Assembly: GCF_035784015.1 (NCBI RefSeq) | Contig: NZ_JALKOW010000002.1 | Length of the DNA: 64,000 bases | DNA from: Comamonas sp009360615 | Lineage (GTDB): Bacteria; Pseudomonadota; Gammaproteobacteria; Burkholderiales; Burkholderiaceae_C | Direction: 5' to 3' (one strand) | Shown here: positions 43,124-52,389 of the stretch, piece after piece | How the letters are laid out: the number at the start of each line of letters is the position of its first letter | How positions within the stretch are numbered: the first letter of the stretch is position 1 | Notes under the pieces: generated by a model | Told to the model about the DNA's origin: nothing | Seen by the model: the letters and a program-made list of their open reading frames with translations, nothing else | The model's database searches: none | Made by a program: the position numbers and the translations under genes

Positions 43124-44187
43124 GGCAGCTCTCCTGCAGAAAACTCCACGCGCTGGACGCTGATCTTGCGCTCGGGGTGCAAGGCAGCTGCCAGGCGCTG
43201 TGCGGCCTCTATATTGCGCGGGCCGGGCGTGGCCTCGGCATAGCTCATCACGAAGAACCGGCGATTGCGAATCGCGGAGACCGCTTCGAGCTCCTTTTTT
43301 TGCAGCAGGAACTCAATTTTGCCCAGGGCATCGGGCTGGCCGTAATCGATGATCACGATCCACTCGGGGTCGCGCTCGATCACGTCCTCCCAGTTGCCGC
43401 GCTGCCAGTTCTGCGTCAGGTCCGAGAAGATATTCGTGGCCCCGGCTTCTTCCAGCATGGCTTGCGGCATGCCGAAGTGACCGACGGTGACGGGAATCTC
43501 CTGTCCGCTGTCATAGACAAAGACACGCGGCAGCGTGCGATTGCCTTTCATCTGCTGGCGCAGTCTGGACTGGGAGGCCCGCAGCCGGTCGATGCGTGGC
43601 TGGGTCTGCTGAAGGACGCCAAAGATGCGGCTGATGTTTTCCATGTCCAGCAACGCATCGTCCAGCGCGATGCGCTCGCGCTTTTGTACGCGGATGCAGG
43701 ACTCCGACAGCACATAGGAGGCAATGCCGTGGCTGGCCAGGCGCTCGGGGGTCACGGCGCCCTGTCGAAAGCCATAGCTCCAGCCACCGAAGACAAAGTC
43801 GGCTTCGGCGCCCAGCAGAACCTCCAGATTCATGCCCTGGGACGAGAGATCGGGCAGGCGCTGCAGCCAGGGCTTGAGCTGGGGGCTGATCTCCTTGCTG
43901 GACGGAATACCCGAGTAGCCGACCAGACGCCGGCCCAGACCCAGGTAGAGAAAGCTCTCGGTAATGTTGACGTCATGGGTTACGGCGCGTCGGGGGATGT
44001 GGTCGTAGCGCACATTCTGGCCGCAGACGGACAGGTTCAGCGGCGGCTGGTGCTGGCGCGCCGGTACCGCGATCGCCTGCGGCTCGGGGGCTTTGCCGCA
44101 GGCGGCCAGCAGCGCTGCGGTCAGCAGCACCGGGGCGCAGCGTCGATTCAGACCGGTCGCTTGCATCACAACTGGTTCCTGCGGCAT
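43120..44187 (-). CDS. BtuF-like periplasmic binding lipoprotein (ABC, Fe/B12 type)
   Basis: 355 residues from ATG 44187 (overlapping the receptor stop, TGATG); ATG at 44166 gives a more canonical lipoprotein signal. Lipobox LLAAC, then periplasmic-binding fold of the TroA/FepB type: LYLGLGRRLVGYSG, LEVLLGAEADFVFGGWSYGF, VFVYDSGQEIPVTVGHFGMPQAMLEEAGATNIFSD and WIVIIDYG. Its place under B12 riboswitch control and near a FecCD permease and ATPase suggests capture of cobalamin or a corrinoid. Confidence 0.85.
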   Translation of the reverse strand: MPQEPVVMQATGLNRRCAPVLLTAALLAACGKAPEPQAIAVPARQHQPPLNLSVCGQNVRYDHIPRRAVTHDVNITESFLYLGLGRRLVGYSGIPSSKEISPQLKPWLQRLPDLSSQGMNLEVLLGAEADFVFGGWSYGFRQGAVTPERLASHGIASYVLSESCIRVQKRERIALDDALLDMENISRIFGVLQQTQPRIDRLRASQSRLRQQMKGNRTLPRVFVYDSGQEIPVTVGHFGMPQAMLEEAGATNIFSDLTQNWQRGNWEDVIERDPEWIVIIDYGQPDALGKIEFLLQKKELEAVSAIRNRRFFVMSYAEATPGPRNIEAAQRLAAALHPERKISVQRVEFSAGELP

Positions 44188-46328
44188 CAGAAGCGCATCA
44201 GAGCCGACAGCTCGACGCTGCGCCCCCGTCCCAGCAGCCATTGATTGCTGCTCTGCGCGGTCGTGGCATAGAGACGGTTGCCCAGGTTGCGGCCTACCAG
44301 GCGCAGCGTGGTGCGCGGATTCATGTCCCAGCTCAGCACGGCGTCGGTCACGGCATAGGAGGGCAGGCGCGTGGTGTTGGCATTGTCGGCGAAGCGATCA
44401 CCCACATAGCGCAGGCCCACCGATGCCTGCCATGGGCCGCTGCGGTAGTGGCCCCAGAGGTTGGCCGTCACGCGCGGCACATTGCCGGGGCGGTTGCCGG
44501 TGCGGTCCGCGCCCTGGCTGCCTTCGAGCAGGCGGTCGAACTTTGCATCCACATAGGCGAGATTGCCTTCGAAACGCAGGGCCTTGCCCGTGTGCACCAG
44601 GCCGGTCAGCTCCAGTCCCCTGGAGGACTGCCTGCCACCTTGCACGGGCAGATTGTGGTTGCTGGGGTCGCGGGTGATGATGTCGTCCTTGACGATGCGG
44701 TAGGCCGCCACGGTCCACTCGCCGCGCCCGTTGGCCAGCTGCTGCTTGTAGCCGACTTCGATCTGACGGCCCTGGCTGAGGCTGAAGCCCGATTGCGATT
44801 GGGCAATCGCCAGCAGGCTGGCGACGGGGTCATGGCCGGTACTGGTTTGCACATAGGCGCTGCTGAGCGCGTCGAACTTGTGGGTCAGGCCCAGGCGCCA
44901 GGAGGTGCCGTTCAGCGGCTTGTCAAAGCCCGATCCGTCCTGGATGTTGGTGCGCGAGAAGGCATACCAGTCGCGGCGCATGCCGGCCATCAGAAGCCAT
45001 TGTTCGCTGATCTTCCAGGCATCTTCGAGATACAGCGCATTCTGGCGGAGACTGGAGTTCATGCGCGGCAGATAGGCGTCGGGGCTGTCCCAGTAGCCAT
45101 GCTGGGGCTCGAAGGCGGACACCGTGGAGCCGCCTCTGTAGGGTGAGTTGCTGGTGCTGGTGAACTGGGCGTTGGAGAGGTCCCAGCCCACGGCGATCTG
45201 GTGGTTGGCGGCCTTGAGGTCCAGCCCCATGCGATTGCCCGTCTGCTGCACATCGTGGCCGATTTCCAGATAGTCGGATCGCCCCACCTGGCCGGTGGCC
45301 GGCTGGTAGTCGTAGGCCTCGATGTTCTTCCAGTGGCGATCGGACTTGAAGTGATAGAGCTCGTTGCGCACCGTCAGCGCGTCGCTGGCACGCCACTGTG
45401 CCTTGGCACGGAAGCGCTGGTCCTTGAACTGGTCGATGGCATCGAGCACGTTGTAGTTCTTGTTGCGCAGCTCCTTGACGATTTGACCGTCGACCACGGG
45501 CGAGCCGAAATAGCGCTCGGGCTTTTGCTGGCTGATGTCGGCACTGAGGTCCACCGTCAGATCGCTGCGCGGCGTCCAGCGCAGTGCGCTCATCAGTTTG
45601 CCGCTGCTGGCCTTGCCCAGCTCGCGCTCGCCGTCGGTGCGGTCGCCATAGGCATCGAGACGGTAACTCAGAGTCTCGCCCAGGGCTCCGCCGGCGCCGA
45701 TGCCGGTGTAGGCCTTGCCATGGCTGCCGGCACCCATAAGCACTTCGGTGCTGCGCTCGCGGCTGGGCTGCTTGCGGATGGCGTTGATGGTGGCGCCCAT
45801 GGTGCCGCTGCCATACATCAGCGAGGCGGGGCCGCGCAGCACTTCGATGCGCTCGTAGCCCCAGCTTTCGCCCGGATAGTTGACCGTGCCCGAGGCCACG
45901 CCCAGCGTGATGCCGTCTTCGGCAACGCCGATGGAGTTCACGCCGTTGAAGCCGCGGCTCGAGAATGACAGTCCGCCATTGCCGGGGGCGCCCGAGGCGC
46001 TCAGGCCCACCGTGCGGGTGATGGCATCGGCGACGCGGTAGTCCGCGCGCTCGTCCATCTGTTGCGAGGACACGCCGCTGACGCTGGCCGGAAGGTCCAG
46101 CACGGGGACGTCCACGTGGGAGGCCGTGCTCGCGGGCTGGCTGGTCTGCAGCTCATGCGCGGGCAGACGGCTTTCGCGTACCGTGACTTCGGGCAGGGTC
46201 TGCTGGGCCATGCCGACTGCGGGACAGAGCAGAAGCAGCTTCAGGGCCGTGCTGCCAATTGGGCGCAGGGGCAGTCTGGAGTGGATCGAGGATGGAAAGA
46301 CAGCAGAATGTTGTGGATGAGAGCACAT
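44187..46328 (-). CDS. TonB-dependent outer-membrane receptor, B12 regulon
   Basis: 713 residues from ATG 46328. Signal peptide about residues 1-41 (ending GMAQ), TonB-box-like LPEVTVR, plug domain with RGFNGVNSIGVAEDGI and RIEVLRGPASLMYGSGTMGATINAIRKQP, then a barrel and C-terminal LSALMRF ending in Phe. The sequence style is like siderophore (FhuA-type) receptors, but a cobalamin riboswitch lies directly upstream, so the ligand is probably B12 or another corrinoid. Sequence alone cannot tell BtuB from a siderophore receptor. Confidence 0.88.
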   Translation of the reverse strand: MCSHPQHSAVFPSSIHSRLPLRPIGSTALKLLLLCPAVGMAQQTLPEVTVRESRLPAHELQTSQPASTASHVDVPVLDLPASVSGVSSQQMDERADYRVADAITRTVGLSASGAPGNGGLSFSSRGFNGVNSIGVAEDGITLGVASGTVNYPGESWGYERIEVLRGPASLMYGSGTMGATINAIRKQPSRERSTEVLMGAGSHGKAYTGIGAGGALGETLSYRLDAYGDRTDGERELGKASSGKLMSALRWTPRSDLTVDLSADISQQKPERYFGSPVVDGQIVKELRNKNYNVLDAIDQFKDQRFRAKAQWRASDALTVRNELYHFKSDRHWKNIEAYDYQPATGQVGRSDYLEIGHDVQQTGNRMGLDLKAANHQIAVGWDLSNAQFTSTSNSPYRGGSTVSAFEPQHGYWDSPDAYLPRMNSSLRQNALYLEDAWKISEQWLLMAGMRRDWYAFSRTNIQDGSGFDKPLNGTSWRLGLTHKFDALSSAYVQTSTGHDPVASLLAIAQSQSGFSLSQGRQIEVGYKQQLANGRGEWTVAAYRIVKDDIITRDPSNHNLPVQGGRQSSRGLELTGLVHTGKALRFEGNLAYVDAKFDRLLEGSQGADRTGNRPGNVPRVTANLWGHYRSGPWQASVGLRYVGDRFADNANTTRLPSYAVTDAVLSWDMNPRTTLRLVGRNLGNRLYATTAQSSNQWLLGRGRSVELSALMRF

Positions 46329-46469
46329 ATCACGAGGCCGAAACTGCCTGAAGGGATAGCTGTGCCGCAGACAGGTCTGCCTTTTCAGGCATGACGCAAT
46401 CCACTTTCTGGCCGCTATCCGCACCCCGCAGACAGTTTGCAATTACCGCCCCAGGGAGCGGAGTTGAGT

Positions 46470-46703
46470 CATCGGCAGGCCGGTCTCCGGGCTCACAGGC
46501 AATTCATGGCTGAATTCACGACCCGCCTTCCCGAAAGATCCGGACCGTCGCGAAGCGAGGGGCCGGACCGCTGTCCAGTGGCTGCAAACGCTGCTGCGTT
46601 CGCGTGAGTGTGTTGACCTGCTTACCGTTGCGGGGGCAGCCAAGGCTTCCCGAGCTTGCGCTCAGACCTTGTTCCCGTTTCACTCGCTTCAAGCGAGCAC
46701 CTT
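46470..46703 (-). promoter_or_regulatory. Cobalamin riboswitch upstream of TonB receptor
   Basis: Minus strand: AGGTGCTCGC...GTGAAACGGGAA, then CCCCCGCAACGGTAAG (plus 46621-46636), GCCACTG (46576-46582), GGGAAGGCGGG and the B12 box GAGCCCGGAGACCGGCCTGC (about 46474-46493). The order and spacing are those of RF00174. It lies between the ATPase gene and the receptor gene, giving the receptor-to-chlD-like series its own control. About 140 nt separate it from the receptor ATG. Confidence 0.93.
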
Positions 46704-46768
46704 CCGAAACGAAGCGCCATCAAGGCGCCGCCGAAGTTTATCAGTCCCTGGGCGAAATGCGCAGGGTT

Positions 46769-47566
46769 TTAGAGCAACTCGTCCGGCATGAACTCGATCA
46801 ACGGCCTGCCGCTGCGCCCGCTGATGCGAACCTGGGCGCAGACACCGTAGACCTCGGCAATGGTCTCTGCGTTCAGCACCTGCGCCGGTGTGCCCTGTGC
46901 CACCAGTTCCCCGGACTTGAGCAGGTACAGGCGGTCGCAGTAATGGGCGGCCAGCGGCAGCTCGTGCAAGGCGGCCAGCGTGGTCAGGCCCAGGCTGCGG
47001 ATCAGGTTCATCAGCTCGAACTGGTGGCGCACGTCCAGATGGTTGGTGGGCTCGTCCAGCACCAGCAGTCTGGTCTGCTGGGCCAATGCCCTGGCCATGA
47101 GCACGCGCTGCTTTTCGCCGCCCGAGAGGGAGGAGAACATGCGCTGGGCCAGCGGCAAGGCCCGAACCTGGGCAAGGGACTGCTCGACGATGCGAAAGTC
47201 CTGCTCGCTGTCCCGGGCGAAGGAACTCTGGTGTGGCGTGCGGCCCATGAGCACCACATCGCAGACGCGCAGATCGAACTCGCCGGCGTTTTCCTGCGCC
47301 AGCACCGCCATGGCGCGCGCATTGTCGCGTGCGCTGCGCCGCCAGACATCCTGTCCTTCCATGCACACCACACCGCTGTCGGGCCTGAGCATGCGGTAGA
47401 TCATGCGCAGCAACGTGGACTTGCCGCTGCCGTTGGGGCCGAGCAGGCCGACCAGTTCGCCCTCTCGGACATGCAGGCTGACGTCCTTGACGATCTGGGT
47501 TGCAACCGCCTGCCAATGCAGACCGCTGGCCTCGAGCAGGCGGGCGGGGGGAGGCGCGGGGCTCAC
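46769..47566 (-). CDS. ABC transporter ATPase (BtuD/FecE type)
   Basis: 265 residues from GTG 47566, overlapping the permease stop (GTGA). Walker A GPNGSGKST (about 43-51), Q-loop VLAQENAGEF, signature LSGGEKQR, Walker B LLVLDEPTNHLD and H-loop ALHELPLA. It energises the FecCD permease encoded just upstream. Together with the BtuF-like protein it would form a complete corrinoid importer. Confidence 0.92.
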   Translation of the reverse strand: MSPAPPPARLLEASGLHWQAVATQIVKDVSLHVREGELVGLLGPNGSGKSTLLRMIYRMLRPDSGVVCMEGQDVWRRSARDNARAMAVLAQENAGEFDLRVCDVVLMGRTPHQSSFARDSEQDFRIVEQSLAQVRALPLAQRMFSSLSGGEKQRVLMARALAQQTRLLVLDEPTNHLDVRHQFELMNLIRSLGLTTLAALHELPLAAHYCDRLYLLKSGELVAQGTPAQVLNAETIAEVYGVCAQVRISGRSGRPLIEFMPDELL

Positions 47567-48648
47567 AGCGTCCCTCTCTCGCGCACGCTTTTACGGCACA
47601 GCATCCAGACGAAGAAAGGCCCCCCGAGCAGCGAGGTGATGACCCCCACGGGTACTTCGGCCGGGGCAAAGCTGATGCGCGCGAACACATCCACCCAGAT
47701 CAGAAAGAGCGCACCTGTCAGGGCCGCCACAGGCAGCACGCTGCGGTGTTCGGAGCCGACCAGCATGCGGGTGACATGAGGAACGATGAGTCCGACGAAG
47801 CCGATAGGGCCCGTCAGTGCCACCAGCACCCCGGTCACCATGGAAACCAGAACGAACAGCCAGCGCCTGGTGCGGGTGGTGTCCACGCCCAGCGTGGCGG
47901 CGCTTTCTTCGCCTGCCAGCAGCGCATTGAGCGAGCGGGCCTGCGCCAGCAGCAGGGCCATGCCCGCCACCAGCAGGGCGGCCGGCAGGCCCAGCTCCTG
48001 CCAGCGGGTTCCGGCCAGACTGCCCAGGGTCCAGGTCAGCACGGAATTGGCCAGCTCGCGCTGTTCGGCGGTGAGCACGATCAGGCTGGTGACGCCGCCC
48101 AGGCAGTACGCGATGGCCACGCCCCCCAGAATGAGTCGCGATGCCTGCAATCGTCCATTGGCATGGGCTAGGAAATAGACGGCCGCACAGGCCAGCAGCG
48201 CTCCGCTGAAAGCCCCCAGCGGCAAGGCCAGCTCGCCCGCAAACGCCAGGGCGCCGAAGGCCAGCACGCTCACGGCCCCCACCGAGGCACCCGATGACAC
48301 GCCGAGCAGATAGGGGTCGGCCAACGGATTGCGCACCATGGCCTGCATGGCCACGCCGACCAGCGCCAGGCCTGCGCCCGTGAGCGCCGCCAGCAACACG
48401 CGCGGCAGGCGCACGCGCCAGACAATCTGGTATTGGGCGCTGCTCCAGTTGCCCGGAGGCCAGTCCAGGCCAAGGCGCTGACCCAGCTCGTAGGCCGCGA
48501 TCTGCCAGGCCTGCGCGGGGTCGATCCGAACCGGCCCCAGGGTGATGGCCAGGGTCAGGGAGAGCAGCAGCGCAGCCGTCAACATGCACAGCCACAGCTT
48601 GAGCCGCCGGCGCTGATGCACGAACATCGTTGTCACGCGCAGGCTCAT
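47563..48648 (-). CDS. FecCD/BtuC family ABC permease
   Basis: 361 residues from ATG 48648 (ATG 48627 also possible; a longer frame to 48768 is less likely). Many hydrophobic helices; FecCD motifs LPRVLLAALTGAGLALVGVAMQAMVRNPLADPYLLGVSSGASVGAV, TWTLGSLAGTRW and TGPIGFVGLIVPHVTRML. First structural gene after the riboswitch at 48900-49120, with an unusually long ~250-nt leader. Confidence 0.92.
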   Translation of the reverse strand: MSLRVTTMFVHQRRRLKLWLCMLTAALLLSLTLAITLGPVRIDPAQAWQIAAYELGQRLGLDWPPGNWSSAQYQIVWRVRLPRVLLAALTGAGLALVGVAMQAMVRNPLADPYLLGVSSGASVGAVSVLAFGALAFAGELALPLGAFSGALLACAAVYFLAHANGRLQASRLILGGVAIAYCLGGVTSLIVLTAEQRELANSVLTWTLGSLAGTRWQELGLPAALLVAGMALLLAQARSLNALLAGEESAATLGVDTTRTRRWLFVLVSMVTGVLVALTGPIGFVGLIVPHVTRMLVGSEHRSVLPVAALTGALFLIWVDVFARISFAPAEVPVGVITSLLGGPFFVWMLCRKSVRERGTL

Positions 48649-48899
48649 GGCGTCAGCGCGGCAGTGCGGAGGCCGGGGTTGCGGCTGCCGGCAGGGCCGG
48701 CGGGAATGAGCAAGGGCCTGCGGCACAGGGCGATAGACCGTGCAAGATGTCTCATTGTCATCAGCCAAAGCAGACGATCTGCATGCCGGTGACGGGATCG
48801 GGCCGGGGCGAAGCCCAGGTGCCTTTTGCCGTCACGCTGCTCCCCGCAGACGGTCGTTGCAAATGCCGGCTGCCCGGATAGGCACCCGGGCGTTCAGCG

Positions 48900-49120
48900 C
48901 TCAACAGGCCGGTATCCGGGCTGGCAGATGGCACGAGGCATGTCACTTCGCCTTCCCGGCGCTGCCGCGCACCTCGTTGACGAGGTCACGTAGAACGCCA
49001 GTGACCGGCTTTGGCACATGCCAAAGTCCTGAAGTGGATTGATCTGCTTACCGTTGCGGGGGCAGCCAAGGCTTTGAACCCTGTTCCCGTTGAACCCGAT
49101 GCAATACCGGGCACCTGTTG
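48900..49120 (-). promoter_or_regulatory. Cobalamin riboswitch upstream of FecCD permease
   Basis: Minus strand: CAGGTGCCCGG, AACGGGAACAGGG, CCCCCGCAACGGTAAGC (plus 49046-49062), a GTCACTGGC version of the GCCACTG box, GGGAAGGCG and the B12 box AGCCCGGATACCGGCCTG (48905-48922). The box has GGATACC where the others have GGAGACC. It would control the permease-ATPase pair. Confidence 0.9.
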
Positions 49121-49371
49121 CGTTGGACAATTCCTGCAGAGCGCAGTCCCCAGGCTTGTCCAGCAAAAATTATATAGCGGCAAACTGCATCTCGGCGGGC
49201 TTGCAAGGCGACAGCTCCAGGGCCGGGTCTGCAGGAGGCGAGGCAGGCGGAAGGGCTGGCCTGGCTGTCTCAAATCTCGGCAGTGGCGGTTTTTGAGCGA
49301 AGGCAATCAAAACTGCGCTGACATTTGTGCACAAAATAGAGGCTGAGAAAGCCCCCGATTTTGAGGTCATC
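49121..49371. other. Divergent promoter region, B12 importer / DUF2721 gene
   Basis: 250 bp. AT-rich patches at 49165-49180 (aaaaattatatagc) are a probable promoter for the riboswitch transcript on the minus strand, and at 49310-49345 (acatttgtgcacaaaata) for the DUF2721 gene. Confidence 0.45.
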
Positions 49372-49869
49372 ATGAGCATCTGGTCCATCGACGCACAGAC
49401 CGTCACCCACAGCATTCAGCTCGCTGTTGCCCCGGTTTTTTTCCTGACGGCCGTGGCCGGCATGATTGGCTCCGTAGCAGGGCGGCTGGCCCGCATCATC
49501 GACCGCGCCCGCAAGCTGGAGGAAAGCCTGCGCACCCTGGAGGATCACGATCTGATCGCGCGCCATCTCAAGGAGCTGCATTTCCTGCGCGAGCGCGGGC
49601 GGCTGGCCAATGTCTCGATTGCGCTGCTGACGCTGTGCGGCATGTGCATCGGCCTGACCATCGTGCTGCTGTTCGTGGGCCAGGCCTACGGCGTCAGCGG
49701 GCATGGGTATGCCGTGTTCAGCTTCATGCTGGGGGTGCTGGCCTTTGTGCTGGCGCTGTGCTGCTTTCTCTGGGAGACCATCATGGCGACACGTATCCTG
49801 GACTTTCACATGCTCAGCCAGGCCAGGGCCGCCGTGCGCCATGTGGCGGAGTCCGAGCGCCGTCCCTGA
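49372..49869 (+). CDS. DUF2721 family membrane protein
   Basis: 165 residues from ATG 49372 (aggt site upstream). Three hydrophobic segments (about 17-36, 87-112, 117-145). The SVAGRLARIIDRARKL segment after helix 1 is diagnostic of DUF2721. Inner membrane; function unknown in the family. Single gene, divergent from the B12 importer. Confidence 0.85.
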   Translation: MSIWSIDAQTVTHSIQLAVAPVFFLTAVAGMIGSVAGRLARIIDRARKLEESLRTLEDHDLIARHLKELHFLRERGRLANVSIALLTLCGMCIGLTIVLLFVGQAYGVSGHGYAVFSFMLGVLAFVLALCCFLWETIMATRILDFHMLSQARAAVRHVAESERRP

Positions 49870-50211
49870 AGGATGCGCGCCCAGTTTTTTTCTGCCCCTG
49901 CTACTGGCGCCCATGGTCTTTCTGAGGGGCCTCGGGCGCCTCTGTCGGATTCCCGTGCTGCTGCGTTGCGGCCGGTTGCGGTTGGTCGAGCGCGGCAGGC
50001 CGACCTTGCGTCGGGCCACGGCATGGGCCGACGCGGGTCAGAGAGGGGCAGCGCGTCCCTGCTGGTCACGCTGGCCTATGCGCGCTTTTTTCGCACCAGC
50101 GCTGGCCGGCCTATCGGGATCCGGCGCCTGACCTGGCACTTTATCCCTTGTTGTCCCTGGCGCTCGCCTGGGGGCGCCATGACGGCCTGAGGAAGGCCGC
50201 GGCAGACGGAT
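49870..50211. other. Gene-free interval between DUF2721 gene and argP
   Basis: About 340 bp between convergent genes. Frames here lack family resemblance. No stem-loop with T-tract is evident. Confidence 0.4.
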
Positions 50212-51132
50212 CTAGTCGTGCATGGGTTCCAGCCAGGCGGCTGCGGCCTGGATGATGCAGTCGGTGAGCCGCTGCAGACTGGCCTGGGCATTGCGGGTGT
50301 GGGCCCAGTACATGGGGATGTAGAGATCCCGGCCCGGCAGCAGCTCCATCAGATCGCCGCTGGCCAGCTGGGGGGCGATCAGCTGTGCCGGGTGCATGCC
50401 CCAGCCCATGCCCAGTTCCACGGCACGGGTGTAGCCCTGGTTGGAGGGCAGAAAGTGACGCGCATTATTGCGCCGCCCGTCCATCCCCAGACCGTGCAGC
50501 CACTGATCCTGCAGGCTGTCCTTGCGGCCGTAGTACATCATGGGCGCCTGGGCCAGCGTCTGTGCCAGCTCCCGGTCTGATGCGGCATCGGCCAGGTGGC
50601 GCTGCACAAATTCCGGGCTGGCCACGGCGATATAGCGCATGCGGCCCAGCGACCAGGTGTTGCAGCCTGCAATTGCCGAGCCCGTGGCCGTGACGGCGGC
50701 CATGACCTCGCCTTCCTTGATGCGTTTGGCCGTATGGTCCTGATCGTCAATGCTGATGTCCAGCAACTCGTTGCCGTCCTGCGTGAATGCCGCCATCGCG
50801 TCCATGAACCAGGTCGACAGGGAATCGGCATTGACTGCCAGCTTCAGCGTGGGCAAGGCCGTCTGTCCTTCGGGTACCAGTTCGGGGCTCTTGCGGCGCA
50901 GATCGTTTTCCAGCAGTGCCACCTGCTCCACGTGCAGACACAGGCGTCGGCCTGCGTCCGTGCCTCTGCAGGGCGTGCCGCGCAGCACCAGCACCTGTCC
51001 CACGCGTTCCTCGAGCAGCTTGATGCGCTGGGAGACTGCGGAAGGGGTGACATGCAGCTTGCGCGCTGCGCGCTCGAAGCTGCCCTCGCGCAATACGGCA
51101 GCAAGCGCTTCCAGTCCCGTGTAGTCGAACAT
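50212..51132 (-). CDS. LysR family regulator ArgP/LysG type
   Basis: 306 residues. MFDYTGLEALAAVLREGSFERAARKLHVTPSAVSQRIKLLEERVGQVLVLR is the ArgP-type N-terminal HTH; the effector domain contains LAVNADSLSTWFMDAM and ISIDDQDHTAKRI, as in ArgP/IciA/LysG. These regulators activate basic amino acid exporters in response to Arg or Lys. It is divergent from a LysE/ArgO gene 91 bp away, which strongly supports the role. Confidence 0.92.
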   Translation of the reverse strand: MFDYTGLEALAAVLREGSFERAARKLHVTPSAVSQRIKLLEERVGQVLVLRGTPCRGTDAGRRLCLHVEQVALLENDLRRKSPELVPEGQTALPTLKLAVNADSLSTWFMDAMAAFTQDGNELLDISIDDQDHTAKRIKEGEVMAAVTATGSAIAGCNTWSLGRMRYIAVASPEFVQRHLADAASDRELAQTLAQAPMMYYGRKDSLQDQWLHGLGMDGRRNNARHFLPSNQGYTRAVELGMGWGMHPAQLIAPQLASGDLMELLPGRDLYIPMYWAHTRNAQASLQRLTDCIIQAAAAWLEPMHD

Positions 51133-51153
51133 TAGAAAATCTTCATTAGATTG

Positions 51154-51171
51154 AGTAAATGTAATTTTACT
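51154..51171. promoter_or_regulatory. Candidate ArgP operator between argP and lysE genes
   Basis: Inverted repeat agtaaa-tgtaat-tttact in a strongly AT-rich 50-bp stretch between the divergent genes. It fits the general LysR-type dyad (T-N11-A). Assignment is from position only. Confidence 0.45.
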
Positions 51172-51223
51172 TAATTGTTGAGCAGAGCAAGAATCCGGGC
51201 CGGTTTGGAGGAGTCAGCGGCTC

Positions 51224-51874
51224 ATGGATATGACAACTAACTTTTATTCCGCCTGGATTGCAGGCTTTACGGTGTGCGCTTCGCTCATTGTTTCCCTCGG
51301 CGCACAGAATCTGTATGTGCTGCGTCAGGCTGTGCAGGGCGAGCATGTGAAGGCCTGCGTGGCTCTGTGTGTGCTCAGCGACGGACTGCTGGTGGCGCTG
51401 GGCGTGGCCGGCATGGCGCAGATGCTGGCCAGCTATCCGGCATTGGCGCAGTACCTGACGCTGGGCGGAGCCGCATTCTTGCTGGCCTATGGTGTTTTTG
51501 CCTTGCGGCGCATGTGGCTGGCTCCGGACGCTGCCATGGTGGCTGGCGAGCGCAGGGCATCGCCGCGCGGGATGATGAGCGTGCTGGCTGCGCTGGCAGC
51601 CATTACCCTGCTCAATCCCCATGTGTACCTGGATACGGTGTTGCTGATGGGCTCGATCGGTGCCCAGCAGGACGGCGCAGGCCGCTGGTCCTATGTGATG
51701 GGGGCCGCCTCGGCCAGCTGTCTGTGGTTTGTACTGCTGGCGATGGCGGGGCGCCGTCTGAAGCACCTGTTTGCCAACCCCGGCGCCTGGCGTGTCATGG
51801 ATGGCATCACCGGTGTGATGATGCTGGGGCTGGCCTGGTGGGTGGCAAGCGGCGCACTGGGAATGGAGGTTTGA
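51224..51874 (+). CDS. LysE/ArgO family amino acid exporter
   Basis: 216 residues with six hydrophobic segments. FTVCASLIVSLGAQNLYVLRQAVQGEHV is the LysE/ArgO N-terminal motif and TLLNPHVYLDTVLLMGSIG carries the conserved NPH. Exports arginine and/or lysine across the inner membrane. ATG at 51230 is an alternative start. Regulated by the divergent ArgP-type gene. Confidence 0.92.
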   Translation: MDMTTNFYSAWIAGFTVCASLIVSLGAQNLYVLRQAVQGEHVKACVALCVLSDGLLVALGVAGMAQMLASYPALAQYLTLGGAAFLLAYGVFALRRMWLAPDAAMVAGERRASPRGMMSVLAALAAITLLNPHVYLDTVLLMGSIGAQQDGAGRWSYVMGAASASCLWFVLLAMAGRRLKHLFANPGAWRVMDGITGVMMLGLAWWVASGALGMEV

Positions 51875-51933
51875 GTCCCTGGCCCGGCCGGTGCCATGCA
51901 TCGCGGACGTCGGCGCAGGTCCGCGTTTGTCGT

Positions 51934-52242
51934 TCAAGCGGCCGCGGCCTGCTCCCACACACCCACGGCTTCGATGAGGTTCCAGCTGTTGCATTCAATG
52001 CGGTAGTGGCCGGTGGCGCCGGTTTTCTGGCTCTGGCCCTCGATCACCACAATGTGCTTGCCATGGCGCTGGGCTTCGGAGATCGGACGGATCTTGTCGT
52101 AGTTGTGCTTCTCGGCAATGTCGCCGCGGAAGGCGATGGTCACCTGCTCGCGCCGGGGGAAGTAGTCCCTGGCATATTTGTCCAGCGTGCGATCGGCGAC
52201 CAGCGTGGCCATATCGGGCGAGGTTGCGGAAGTAGTGTTCAT
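51934..52242 (-). CDS. Conserved-looking hypothetical protein
   Basis: 102 residues, soluble, rather charged: TLVADRTLDKYARDYFPRREQVTIAFRGDIAEKHNYDKIRPI, then GKHIVVIEGQ and GATGHYRIECNSWNLIEAVG. I do not recognise a domain. The ATG at 52242 is preceded by gaggag (on the minus strand), and codon composition looks coding. It sits between the LysE-type exporter (convergent) and the Lrp gene. No function is proposed. Confidence 0.65.
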   Translation of the reverse strand: MNTTSATSPDMATLVADRTLDKYARDYFPRREQVTIAFRGDIAEKHNYDKIRPISEAQRHGKHIVVIEGQSQKTGATGHYRIECNSWNLIEAVGVWEQAAAA

Positions 52243-52389
52243 CGTGTCTCCTCAAGAGTGAACGCTTGTTTATGTGCAGAATCAGAGCCGGTGTAGGGCG
52301 CGATTGTTGCATTTTGTTTCCGCGAGCGCCAGTGTCCATCGCCATGGCCGATGGCATGCCTTGCATCCGCCCATCGCGTCGGCCCATGG

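Noticed and set aside
45201..45968. 255-residue plus-strand ORF
   Set aside because: Shadow of the TonB receptor gene.
44187..46328. Calling the receptor BtuB outright
   Set aside because: Its sequence style is siderophore-receptor-like; only the riboswitch context points to B12, so a gene symbol was withheld.
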